This document shows, piece by piece, positions 34,495-46,183 of a DNA stretch of 64,000 nt (positions are counted from its first letter, which is position 1; every line of letters starts with the position of its first letter). Origin of the DNA: Tricholoma matsutake (Eukaryota > Basidiomycota > Agaricomycetes > Agaricales > Tricholomataceae); assembly GCA_026075535.2 (NCBI GenBank), contig AP026547.1, positions 8,370,001 to 8,434,000 on the forward strand, written 5' to 3'. The notes under the pieces were generated by a model. That model made no database searches. It had not been told where the DNA came from and saw only the letters and a program-made list of their open reading frames with translations. The position numbers were made by a program, and so were the translations under genes.

Positions 34495-35158
34495 GCTTTG
34501 AGCCACCTTTGTTGTGTGTATCAAATTCGTTGCAACCGAGAATTGTTTTCGTCGTGCATTGATAGTCAATCAAAGTGTTATACTGTAAGCTTTTAGGGTA
34601 CGGAATCGTATTTATCGTAATGCACAGGGACCTTGTTTACTTACCAACAATAAGTATCCAGTATTTCTCCAGGACTTCTAACGATTGATGTACTTCAAGG
34701 CTATACATCAAGCTTAAGCCTATTTTCTTGCGGCGAGGTACAATTCGCACTTTCCATGGCACAAAAGTTTATCAACACTGTCTTTGCTACTCAAGAAATC
34801 ATACAAACGTGCATATACATGAAACAGAAAATGTGAGTGTGGGGCAGCGCAGGTGTGTGGGGTACGTAAACTTGTCGTAAGTATAAGAAGTCATGGGATA
34901 TGCAGCAAGAAATTTAAGCATGATAACAGAAGAATGAGAAAGCATCGTGTGAATCGTCATCCACTCGATTGACAAACTATGCAAGGTAGTATCTGACTGA
35001 GGCAAGCAAGAAAACAATGTGTAATGGGAGGCTGTGTCCATTAAGCAGTCCGATGATGCGAAAGAACAGAGAGTGGGCACCCCAAGGAAACACCCTCGAA
35101 GGGGTTGAGCTTTCTCAGTGCAGGTTCCTGAAGTCTATTCAACAAGAACGGAAAGACC
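34495..35158. other. Intergenic between convergent genes
   Basis: Shared 3' region of the lipase (+) and the membrane protein gene (-). No gene or repeat is supported. Confidence 0.4.
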
Positions 35159-37757
35159 TCATGTCGGGTTCCAATCCTGATCCAGCCCAGTCGCCCACGG
35201 TGCATTCGAAATTTGGATCAACGTACTCGTCGGACTACTAGGAGGCTCCGTCGCCGTGGTCGTAACCAGGCCCTCGCTCGACAGCGTATCGACCGCCGTC
35301 GACGCCGAGTCCGTCGACCTCACTGTCCCGTCATTGAAGTGTGCTGTCGGTGGCGGTGACGGTGGAGACGGTGAGGGCTCCTCAGGTGTCGGTCCGAACG
35401 CAGAGAGGGCAGGCGATACTGCTTGCGAGCGTTTCTGCTCTGCAGACGAGACACTTCCGGGGGCAGCGATTGAGTGCCCACTGTCTATTGTAGGAACAGC
35501 AGACAAGGCGGATGGTCGAGACGATGCAGAACCCGTCGAGTACGACTGGTCACGCCGGGAGGCGGGTGTAGAGCTTGAGGTCCGGACGCCTAGTTGTGAA
35601 TGATTGGAGTATAGTGAACCTTGCTCAGACACAATGTCAGCAAACGGGGCGTACTGCAAATAAAAGAATATTAACAGGATGTCAGGTCAGAAAACAAGAG
35701 GGCACTCACTCCTCCAAAAGTCGTACGTCTCCCCGGACCATCCTGGATAACAGCTGCCATCGATCGCCAGCCCTCTTCAGCTGCCGGAGGAGCCTCTTCA
35801 AGCACATCAATCGATATACTAATACGCCTATCATGGTTCGATACGACAGCAAAAGGTGTATACACCTGCGTAGCACCCTCTGTCCACGACTTCTTCTCTA
35901 CGCCAACCTCAAGCCCAGGTGGGAACGAGTGAGCTGTCAGCACCAGACTGCTCGTGGTATTCTTCTCCCGTAACGACAGCGTGGATGTTGACGCGGCGGC
36001 CGATGTCAAAGGCAGCACTGCGGACGGCGCAGGCATGTCTAAGATATCCTGCCCGCTTGGCAGCGCGTGGTTGAAAAGCGAGTCGTTGGTGGTTGGGGTC
36101 TGGAGCAAATCGTAAGAAGGCGGCTGACTAGTGCTCATGGTACTCTTCGATGGCCACGCGCGCTCAGGTGCAGCAGGCCCAGATGGTGTCAGTGCCCGTG
36201 GCAAGGGTGATAGCTTCGGTGTCCCTAAGATATCCACAGGTGTACCTGCCAACGATGAACGGGCATCGTGGTAAATAGAGCCGCCACTAATAGTGGACGC
36301 TGAGAGGGGTCGAGTCCGGTCCGAATTCTTTCCTAAGCTTCGCCCTCGAGAGAAGGAGCCTTCGGACATTTGAGGTTGAAGAAGCGATTTGCCAGCCTCG
36401 ATATCCTCGTGTGGCATAACTGGATACGAGCGTGCGCGAGAAGTCCTTCGCGAGTTAGGTTCACTGCTCTTCAGCCAGCTCAGACGACCAATATTGGCTA
36501 GGCTAGCACTTAGGCCAGCGAAGAATCCGCTGTTTCTGCTGGAACCTGGGTCTGCCAAGGAAACAGGAAATTGCTTAGGTGATCTAGAACTTAGATCTTC
36601 TACCCGCACACGACGTGCCGTTGCTACAGTTACAGGTTCATCTGCGTCCGGGATTGTGGACATTTGGGACAAGTGAGAGGTTTTAGGCTTGAACGGCAGG
36701 TGTAGCGGCGTGGTTTGCGAATCTTCTGGATCAACCAGACGAGGCGGGGGTGGGAGGGGGGCGTTACGGTCATGGCCTTGGTCTTTTGCTGATGAAGGAA
36801 CCACTGTCTCTGCATTTACACGGCGAAGTTCCTCAGGACTGAGGATGTGGCCTCTCCTCAGCCGGTCAAGTTCCTCTGTTGTGGATGGCAAGAGATTGAG
36901 AGTCGGACGATCAATCAAGACTCCATATCCGGAGTTGTTTGTGGACGACGATCCATTCGATGAGAGGCTACCGGAGAGGGCTACAGCGCCCTGAGAAGGA
37001 TCGGTACGTGCACCAACTTCCGCATCGCCTCGTTGAGCAGCGGAGGCACCGTTCTGGCTTCTCTGCAGGAAAGGGTCTGCTTCTTCGCCACTGTGACGAG
37101 GTGAGCCTTCTCCGGCTGGGCGGCCCTCCTCTCCGACTACCAAATAATCTTCGTCAATGGGAGTGACCATCGAGAATGTAACATCTCTTTGTCGCTTGTT
37201 CCGGCCCTTGCAAAAGAGGTACAATGATAGAACTAGGATGAAGAGGAAAATGGCACCAAGGATGCTGCCAACAATAACGCCAATGAGCTGGCCTCTAGTC
37301 AGATGATGGCTTGTAGTAGATGTGGATGTGGATGTAGATGTAGATGATGCTGAAGTGGAAGAAGTAAATGAAGATGATAAAGATACGGATGTAGATGAAG
37401 GTGTCGCAGTGGAGGTGAGGGTCGGAGTTGATGAAGGAGGTGTCGCAGAGGTAATCGTAGTCGCTGATGCTGGGGATGTAAGGCCACCATATGTCCAATC
37501 AGAGTTCAATGGGATCTGTGAGAAAGACGCCGAAATGAGAAGAATTCCGAACGAATTAAATGTACCGAATTCAGAATATACCCAGCCCTCCCACCGATCA
37601 AAGCAGTAAAAAAATTGGCAATACTCACACTTGGTCCATAATAAGTCAATGGCAAGTACAGAACAGTGGTAGAAGTGGTGGTAGTCCCAGCAGAATCGGT
37701 TACGACAGTAGGAAATGGCGTTAGCCAGGGAGGATACTGCTGAGATGGTGCAGCCAT
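35159..37757 (-). CDS. Ser/Thr-rich single-pass membrane protein
   Basis: Three exons, 37757-37629, 37515-35710 and 35653-35159, give about 809 residues. The introns are 113 and 56 nt, both GTGAGT..CAG and phase 0. The short N-terminal part (MAAPSQQYPPWLTPFPTVV) leads to a Ser/Thr-rich ectodomain likely to be O-glycosylated. One membrane helix (IGVIVGSILGAIFLFILVLS) is followed by a basic CKGRNKRQR and a long disordered cytoplasmic tail rich in Ser, Pro and acidic residues. The layout resembles fungal cell-wall sensors of the Mid2/Wsc kind, without a recognised WSC domain. No classical signal peptide is obvious. The gene is intact. Confidence 0.8.
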
Positions 37758-38472
37758 AATGTTTTATTTGTGTTTTGAGCTAAAAATCGTTAGTAGTGAG
37801 CGTGAAGTGTTCTGTGGTCGACGAATTACTTGGTTTGACGCCATGGAAAAGCTATATTACAACTTACAGGCGCAGCAGAGTTCTAAGAAGTCGCGGTAGG
37901 AGACAGAGGGGAGGATTGCCCACTGGAGAGGAGTTCGGACAGAAGGGAGGAGGAGAATGGTGAGAGGGTGGAAGAAAAGGGATATCCAACCAATACCACG
38001 TGATGGCGCGTCTTTGTTATCGCCCAACACTCTTAGTAAACAATGCAATGACAATTGCAAGCGGAATTCAGCACACGTATGTGGGCAACTAAATCGTAGG
38101 CGTGTTTTATAATCTAGTATGAAAGAACTGAAGGACTTCTCTCGACCACTATGGTATACTAGTATATATTTCCGACCTGCTTCTGTCAAATGAATATATC
38201 AACCCACTAACAAGATTCAAACACCCGGCATGTATATACGTACAGTTAACAACATTATGACAGAGATGTCTATCGAAGACAATAGACCACATATGATTTG
38301 GGGGAGTATTTGGAGGTACATATTACACGTCTCGACCTGAGAAGAATAAAAATCCAAGCGCAGTTCCTTTCATCATCAAGGGCACTGTGCTATTACGCCC
38401 GAGGTACGCGTCGAACGCGCAGTGGCATCCTATCCGTCGGTTCTGTTTGGGACATGAGAGAGATAACCCAGA
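37758..38472. other. Promoter of the membrane protein gene and 3' flank of the P450 gene
   Basis: No gene is supported. A CACGTG box at about 37998-38003 could be a regulatory site of the membrane protein gene, which is transcribed leftward from 37757. Confidence 0.35.
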
Positions 38473-40908
38473 CTAGTGCAGATGAAGCTTACTCATAGTA
38501 ATTGCCGACGCAGGTTTCGCAACTTGTCCCTCATACGCTGGTTCAAACGAGAAGTTAGCAATCAGGGCCCTACACATCAAATCATGTCAGTTGAAAGAGC
38601 GATGAAGAAGTCACACCTACGTAAGCACAGCCTTCATCTCAATGATTGCCATGGTCTTGCCTATGCATGCATGCGGGCCCGCGATGAACGCCAACAACGA
38701 AAAGGTGGGATGATAGTCCTTTGGGAGGGCCAGCCAGCGTTTCGGACTGAATCTGTGCGGATCGAGGCGTTCAATGACTGTCCATGGAGTTCTACAGCGA
38801 GGAGCAGTGTACTACGTACTCCTCAGCGTCCTCACCCCAAATCTCCTTCCATGTGTTTACAACCCTGATCTGTAATTGAAGCAACAATAAGATGAAACAG
38901 GATCAGAGGATGTGAACACCAACAGGAATGACAAGAGCTGTTCCCTTCGGAACCAGCACTCCATCTATATAATCCGTCTTGTCAGCAACGCGGATCGTCA
39001 GAGGGACGGGGGGCATAACACGCAGGCTCTCCATCCTAGCCGAAACTTCATTTCAGTAGATCGATTCCAAGAAACACCAAACACGAACACAACACAATCA
39101 AGCCATTGAAGATCTTTTAGAGTGCGGTAATCCATGTGTGGATTCTTGATGAACGGTGGTGCAACTTCTGCACGAAGCCTGTCTTGGCTTTCCTTGTCAT
39201 TGGCAAGTAGCCAGAGCGTCTATGTAGGTGGTTATTTTCTTGTCCTGAAATGAAAGATGAGGCAAAAATCGTACCCACGACAGACCAGATGCTGTTGTCT
39301 CATGGCCGGCACCAAGAAACGTTAACTAAAGTAGAACAAATTTAATAGGTGACGCTTGTGCTTTGACGGGCATAACTCACAACCTGATCCCTCATTGCTT
39401 GATCACTCATTGCGTACACTCCCTTATCTTTGTCCAGATCAGCCTTTCTTGCCCTTACTAGTAGACTCATGATATCACGCTTCGTATCCATATCAGATGC
39501 TACCACAGCTGTGTCTTGCATCTTTTCGCGAAGGATAGCCTCGGAGACGCGCTTGATGCGGTACATCGAATCGATGACCTCTCTAAGAGGGGCTAATTGC
39601 GCAAAATGGCAGTAAGGATTAGTACATCAAATAGAGAGAAGGCCAAACTGACTTGGAAACCAGTGCCGGTGATTGTATGCCCACTCTGAAGTGATGAGTT
39701 TTGGCCCACCAGGGATGAGAGTGTACATGATCAGTTTTCCAAGATTCAGCCCTTGGAAGCTCAATGAATCGACGCATCCTGTCTCTGAGGCCAACAGTTT
39801 TTTTTACACACCTGATTGAAGGCCTATCAACTGTTCAAATGCTTCCGCAAGTTCGTTGTGTGGGTCGTGTAAGGTGTCCACCTTATATCCAAAAGCAGTC
39901 TCACAGATGATATCCAGCGTTACTTTGCTCACTAGCAGTCACATCAACAACTGAATGAAACAAAATATCTAAGACGGACGGGCAATGACTTACTCCACTC
40001 GTACATTAGGAACTGTTTGCCTTCACCCGAATTTTTTTCTTGGTCCATCTCGGAGTGCATAATTTCAAGAAGTCTGCATCCGAAAATTCAGAATTTAGAA
40101 CCGATAAAGACTTACGACTGACCCATCGATCGATTTGTAGTACATATCAGTTTCTTCGAGAGAATATTAGTTCAGAGCGAATGCAATAAAGCGACTACCT
40201 ACGAGCTATGAGGTTTGGAATGGAGAATGCGGAGCTCATGGCTTTGCGCATTTGTTTGTGTTCGTCTCCAGTTACGGTTAACAATCCATCCCCACTAATA
40301 ATACGGAGAATATGTTTCAAATAACCCGGCTAAGTTCCAACAATAACTCAAGACGGGTCATATGCCAGAGGAGCACACAGACGCACTCTAGGATAATCTA
40401 ACCAATCTTTGACCAGAATTTGCTGCAACGCCTCAGGCTTCATAAAAAGAAGTAGCTCGGTTCCGAAAGCTCCAGGTATTCGAACGATAGGACCATATTG
40501 CTTCACCCACTCTCGTTTCGGAATACAGCTTTCACTCATGAGTATGGTTGGAATTTGGCCTAAGAGGGGGTGGCCCAGTGCAGGGCCTGGTACGGATCGG
40601 AGTGGCGAGAAGACATATCGCCAAAGGAAAAGTCGGTGAACCACACCGTAGGTCAAAAAAACTGCCATCCAACCAACCAAAATTGATGTAGGAATCTCGA
40701 CCTGAAGAAAAATGGACTGCAACGCACTAGAAATCACTACGACGAGATGATATGCCTTCAGATCAGCGAGTGTAAATGAGTCCCATGTCGAGTGAGTTGA
40801 AGAAAGGACGCTGCTCAGAACAAAGGGCATGTGGATACTAGGAAAGTTGACGGTTTGAAACAAGAATTGAGCGCTGAGAAGATACGCATGATATATCATG
40901 CATAGCAT
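38473..40908 (-). CDS. Cytochrome P450 monooxygenase
   Basis: Many-exon minus-strand gene. Exon 1 (40908-40387) has a hydrophobic anchor and the Pro-rich hinge VPGPALGHPLLGQIP; exon 2 is 40329-40203 and exon 3 (40153-40123) only 31 nt. Later exons give GDGLLTVTGDEHKQMRKAM, the I-helix LTFLGAGHETTASGLSW, the K-helix ESLR within MESLRVMPPVPL, HRFSPKRWLALP and the heme loop FIAGPHACIGKTMAI with the Cys ligand. It ends SAITMSKLHLH. It should bind heme at the ER membrane and use NADPH-P450 reductase; the substrate cannot be told. A second ATG at 40830 is also a possible start. It looks intact. Confidence 0.9.
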
Positions 40909-41277
40909 CCTGGTTGGACTGATGGTACGACCGTGGTCGAGACTCGGAGATCTCGGCGCGGCTGCTATATCATTGACGGAACCGATCCTATATATCGTGG
41001 TTTTTCAGTAACCGACTATAAGTTGGGGACAGCACAATGTACTTAACCCGCTTGTACTAGAATTGCCATTGCCTCCAGTCGGGACGAACATAAAGATCTT
41101 ACCAAAGCTAGCTTTCAAGCTCAACATGTAATAGTTTGATTGTTCGGATTGAATCTTTGATCTCTTCAACTTTAGACTGGCGACCATTGGGCAACCAGTC
41201 AGTATATCAGCACACGGGATATGACGAAAGAGGAAAGAGTGCTGATTAGGGTTGTGGAAAAAATAGTGTATTTTTTT
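40909..41277. other. P450 promoter region
   Basis: No gene is supported. The stretch lies between the P450 start and the first terminal inverted repeat of the repeat block, so the promoter is only about 370 bp from transposon DNA. Confidence 0.4.
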
Positions 41278-41740
41278 CAAGGGGGTGTCAGAAAAAAAAA
41301 ATCAAGGATACCAGGTCGAATTGTTTTTTAAGCCATGAAGTGGGGAACTAACTAACCGTCGGAACCACTTTCCTAATAAGCCAATTTAGCGTACAAATCT
41401 TCACTGACAAAAAAAACTCTTTGCATCTTGCAGTATCATTTGTGTTGCAGCTGCTTTCACAATGACTTTCTCGCTTAGCTTTGGGTGAAGGTGATGTAGA
41501 TAAAGTATCTCAGAGGGCCTGTGTCTGTAAAATGATAATAATAATTTACTCTTGGTTGCGTCACATGCATAATTCTGAACTATTTCTTGAAAACTAGCTT
41601 GGCTTTACATTTGAATAGCAAGTAATATTGACATGCTGTGTTTAAACAATTTCTCCACCAAGAATAAAAGCCAAGTGTGGTTTGAAAGTCAGAAATCAGG
41701 ACATAACTGCCTGGCAGGTGTGCAGGTGCTATAATTCCTT

Positions 41741-41931
41741 TGTAAGAGTGCCTCTTACATCATCACTGTTATCACATGCCCCACCATTATCACATGTTAT
41801 TCCGGTAGTATATAGTCTACACTTCGAGTACTTGTACTGTATTCTAGATTCCCCCCTCGAAATATATATTAAGTTCCTTATAGTTTCTTGGTCCCTGAGT
41901 ACTGAGTGTTGGAAGCTTCGGCTTCCTTCCA
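41741..41931 (+). repeat. LTR (left) of the protein-free element, copy 1
   Basis: 191 bp. It starts with the hairpin TGTAAGAG-TGC-CTCTTACA and ends with the hairpin GGAAGC-TTCG-GCTTCC before TTCCA. It is nearly identical to the right copy, so the insertion is young. Confidence 0.9.
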
Positions 41932-43739
41932 CTTTTTTTTATAACGAACTTACTATCCACACTCTCTAATCTCCCACAACATGTTCTTTTTCCAAAGTGA
42001 AACCAGCCCTGAGACTTCCAAAAATGACCGAATTTTTTTCGCCAACAATGGACCTTGACAACACTGGACTATACCCACTACTCGCTTGCTCTCTCCCTCC
42101 CCTTGACTAATTCTCGGCACCTCTCCCATCGACTCTGGAATTTTCCCACTCGACTCATTCAGCGTTGCATGGCATCGTTCAATGCTTGTTTCTTCTCCTA
42201 ACCCATGCCACTGAACATAACCCAGGCCACTTGCACCCCGGATAAGCGCCGTTTTGACACCACCCACATCTGACAACACCACCACATCATTAACAATGCC
42301 GTCGACACCTTTCGACACCCCTGGTTCACTGCCTACACCCCCATTTCCACCCTGTTGCCCCCAGCTCTCCCCTGTGCTCACTGTTTGCCGCCTACATCAC
42401 CATCTATCCCCACACACCCTTGCTCATTCCCAGTAGCCCCGATGTCCCTGTCCCCAACCTCAGTGTGTCCCTGACAGCCTGTAAACAAGCCGTTTCATTG
42501 GAACCTGCATGACTGCACCTGCCGTGTCACCAATGAAACCCCCCTGTCATCAACGACAATCTAGGAGCCTCCCCACACATTCCAGTTATCAGCTTGTTCT
42601 CTAGGCCCCTTCTGTCCACCCCGAGCCCCCCCATTCAACTGCCACGTCGCCATCAACAACAGTGACAAACCCAACTGCAACCACCCGTGAAATGCCGACT
42701 AGGGCCGTGTCCACACCCAAACGGCAGCCACCACCTCGGAGAAGGCTACCCATGCACCTGACAGCCCACGAGAACGGTCTACAGCCCAGCAGACTGAGTT
42801 GCACAACGACGAACAGACACATTTGTCGGAACACGTTGTCTATGCCCAGGAACACCCCCTATTCATCACCCATGCCTCGTTCCTTGCCTACGCACCCCAG
42901 CTCGGCTCAGACCCCCCATAAACGACCTGTTTTGCCGCCCCCTGTATCTTTCGCAACTACCAGTGCATATGACAAGTCTTTCAGATCCTTTTCATAGTTA
43001 CTTCTACCCCTTCAGGATGTCGCCTACTCAATGGAACCACCCTGCCAGTCCCATCAACAATGCCCACAACGTCAAGAACCACCACCACCACCCCTTCCCT
43101 TGCCCCAAACCAGTCCCAAAGACCTCGAAAAGGATGCCACACATGGCTGACTCCACTCACAGCCCCACAGCTGAGTTCCCGGCCTTTGTGTCGAGCCCTG
43201 AGGCCCACCGTCCCTCTGCCACATCATGTCCAACAACGGCAACAAAAGCTGTTACAACTACTGCCAAAACGACAACTTGGGCTACAGCTGGTACCCAGAC
43301 GATGGCTACCACCTCAGAAATCGATTACCAGGTGCTAAACGACATACAGAGATGGAGTACAGCCCTGAGGGCACAGTTACACGAGGACGAGAAGACGCGT
43401 TCATAAAAAATGTGTCGTCCGCTTGATGGAACAAACCCGCATGCCCCAGAACCCTAAACAAAAGTCAAGGAGCCCTACTGCACCATCCAGCTCACACCAA
43501 CTCGATCCCCAAACCCCTGTTCCACACCTCGAGCCCCATGTCACCGTCGACATGTTCATCAATGACGACCTGTACCATCCTCCCCACACCAGAAGCCCAC
43601 CAGATTGCGCCCCTGGACCCGTTCAATACATCCAAACACCCTATGCAAACGCCACGTCAACGTCGACAACGGTGTACTCTCCCTCTGGAACGCGAGCCAC
43701 AGCAACAACAGGACAGCCTCGCTTCTAATACGATGACAT

Positions 43740-44160
43740 CTCCGTCTTTCCTTCATTTCTTCGCTCATGCTGGGCATGTTCTTCTTCTTTCTTTTACATG
43801 CCAACAATGCAAGAGCCCCACTCCCCTTCCTGTCCTCATCGTCCTTCTGTTATATCCCTTCCAGCCCCTCCCACCGCCGCTTCTCTCTTATACAGAAGAG
43901 AGGAAGAAGCTTCTCCTACCATTCCTTATCCTGATGGCCCCATTCAGGTCATTCCTGGCATTTGGCTAGGCTCAGAGGATGATGCCCATGACTGGAAATC
44001 CCTTGTCGAACGCGGTATCAGATCCATCCTCAATGTCACAAAGGAAGTCGCTTCTCCTCTCGACTCTGCCATCGTCTCTCAGCCACTCCGTGCCATCACT
44101 TCGGCTCCCAACTTTCAAAATCTCGCAACTCTGTTTCTACTTATCATTGTCCCATTCTTG
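43740..44160 (+). pseudogene. Captured dual-specificity phosphatase fragment
   Basis: An ATG at 43798 opens a 139-residue frame. Its middle, PIQVIPGIWLGSEDDAHDWKSL followed by VERGIRSILNVTKEV, matches the N-terminal part of fungal dual-specificity protein phosphatases. The catalytic HCxxGxSRS loop is absent: the similarity stops before it and the frame runs into element sequence. The corresponding stretch is missing from the sister copy (about 49.0-49.1 kb), where the element reads straight through. It looks like a host gene piece picked up by the element and cannot be an active phosphatase. Confidence 0.7.
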
Positions 44161-45011
44161 CAAGAACACATCGTATACTCGATGGGGCCCCCCAGCCAGC
44201 CCCAACATCTACAATGACGACCCAGACCACCTCCAGCCAGCCCCAACATCTACAACAACGACCAAAACCACCTCCCACCGCACCCTGTTCCCCCCTGCTT
44301 GCCCCCATTATCCACCGTGAGCCCACCAGACCCGCCACGTCATCGACGACAGCCATATCCCCTGCTCTGGCCCACTCTGGACCATGAGCTGCAGTCGGGA
44401 AATGACGGAGCACACACCTAAACCCACGAGAGCACCCCCAGGACCTGCCCCATCCACTCAGCTTGCCCCGAATCCCCCGGAAAGGCACCGTTTTGCCAAC
44501 CCCCATGTCTTGCGCCCATGCCGTGTCACTGACGACACTGTCCACACCCATGGAAGCTCCCTGTTCACCCCCTGTCCCCCTCTCACTGCCACTCACTGCC
44601 AATCTGCCCAGCTCACCCTGGGTGCCATGTAAACACATCGTTTCGCCACCCCCCACCATGTCACTGTCCATGTCCCTGTCCCCAGCACCACATCACCCAT
44701 GCACCGTCACCACTGTCCTTGTCAATGCCTGTCCTTGTCCTTGCCTGCCCTCGTGAACCCCTGCCATCAACATGTTTGTCAACGATTGTGACTCAGTGTT
44801 CTTTGGAGCATGTAAAGTCACCCTTGGGTCCACATCCTCGTCAATACCTGTCATCATCAATGCCCAGCCTGCCTTCATCAATGTGAACCCACCATCATCC
44901 TTGTCAATTACCTACCCTTGTCAACACTGATCCTTGTCCTCGTCAACACCACTCCCAGTGACCTCACTACCCCCCCCCCCCCCCCAGTCATTTTTTTGGA
45001 GTATGAGAGAG

Positions 45012-45202
45012 TGTAAGAGTGCCTCTTACATCATCACTGTTATCACATGCCCCACCATTATCACATGTTATTCCAGTAGTATATAGTCTACACTTCGAGT
45101 ACTTGTACTGTATTCTAGATTCCCCCCTCAAAATATATATTAAGTTCCTTATAGTTTCTTGGTCCCTGAGTACTGAGTGTTGGAAGCTTCGGCTTCCTTC
45201 CA
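45012..45202 (+). repeat. LTR (right) of the protein-free element, copy 1
   Basis: 191 bp, TGTAAGAGTGCCTCTTACA to GGCTTCCTTCCA, differing from the left copy by about two bases. Confidence 0.9.
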
Positions 45203-45718
45203 TCCTTCCACAATACATTTCAAGCTTCAATTTTGGTGACAAAAATGACAGTATGATCCTACACATTTAAGTAGATCACCAGAAGATTCTGGCTTGTACT
45301 AGTATGTGACTTAAAATTTATCATTGTTCTCCTTCTTCACAGTAAAATACCCCAGAAAACAAGTTAAATAATATGCTTACTTGATAATCATCTTCTGAGA
45401 TCATTTATCTATGAGAACTTCACCCAATAGTAAGCCAGAAAGTTATTGTAGAAGCAATAAAATGAGCTGCAATGCAGCTGATACTGCAAGATTATATTTG
45501 CTCATGTTTATTCACCAAGGGCCTGCTTCATTCAGTGCAAATATGGTGTTAGAATAGTACAGTATCTGCCCTGTTAGTGTCTCTGTGTTTGTGAGATTGT
45601 AAGTGTCCCTCTGGCACAAAATTATGCCACCTAATTTTTTTTTAAACAGCTCGAGGGCTGGACTAACTAACCATCCCTATATAATAATTTGACCACGTGA
45701 CACCCCCTTGATTTTTTT

Positions 45719-46175
45719 TACCGTGCTGTTTTTTACTGGTAATTTATAATTTACCAATTTACCACAAGATCTTGAAGTACTTAACTTGCACTGTGAGGGC
45801 CATTGCTTTGCACAGCATGTCTGAGTTCTTTCAAGGGAGGAGGATAAATAAATCTGAATCTGAATCCTTGCAAGTGTTTTGGCCCAGGGATCCAGACGCC
45901 TAGTACCCAGTTGCTGTGGGCTTTCACTTTTTTTTGGTTGAATTTGAGTGTGCTTATTACATAAGCACACTCTAATTCTCAAAACAACCAAAAAAAAAAA
46001 AAAAAGTGAAAGCCCACAGCAACTGGGTAGGAGTCTGCCAGGGATCATAATTTGGCAACAGTGATGTTTGACCTGGACATCATGCTGAAGACAACATGTT
46101 GTTGAGATTTACACTGTGATCACACAATCAGCACATTTGATGTGTGTTCTATTCTTAGTGCATCCTTTTGATGTG
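45719..46175. other. Gene-free stretch with a small foldback element
   Basis: No gene is supported. Its main content is the palindromic MITE at 45906-46027. Confidence 0.4.
45906..46027. mobile_element. Foldback MITE, Tc1/mariner-like
   Basis: A near-perfect palindrome of about 122 bp. The arms read CCCAGTTGCTGTGGGCTTTC and its inverse, continue through T and A tracts, and meet at GTGTGCTTATTACATAAGCACAC. Flanking TA pairs (45904-45905, 46028-46029) fit a TA target duplication. It contains no gene. Confidence 0.75.
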
Positions 46176-46183
46176 CCCAGACA

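Larger units (their letters stand above)
41741..45202 (+). mobile_element. Protein-free LTR element (LARD/TRIM-like), copy 1
   Basis: Identical-length 191-bp direct repeats (41741-41931 and 45012-45202), TGTAAGAG..CTTCCA, flank 3.1 kb. A perfect 5-bp duplication TCCTT borders both sides (41736-41740, 45203-45207). The strand is given by the purine-rich GGAGTATGAGAGAG before the right LTR. The interior is C-rich on this strand, full of ACC/CCC words, with no gag or pol similarity. It needs proteins from another element. It carries a phosphatase gene fragment at about 43.75-44.15 kb. Confidence 0.85.
41278..45710. mobile_element. TIR element interrupted by an LTR element
   Basis: The left edge CAAGGGGGTGTCA (41278-41290) and the right edge TGACACCCCCTTG (45698-45710) are perfect 13-bp inverted copies. 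Both are flanked by ATTTTTTT (41270-41277 and 45711-45718), an 8-bp direct repeat, though of low complexity. Without the LTR element inside (41741-45202) it is about 970 bp with no gene. It may be another hAT-like non-autonomous element. Confidence 0.55.

Noticed and set aside
35256..35603. Plus-strand open frame opposite the membrane protein tail
   Set aside because: It is the antisense shadow of the Ser/Pro-rich tail; the minus-strand gene has proper introns and codon pattern.
42250..43970. Several overlapping Pro/Thr/Ser-rich frames on both strands of the protein-free LTR element
   Set aside because: Low-complexity C-rich DNA leaves several frames open at once. No gag or pol motif or conserved block is seen outside the phosphatase fragment.
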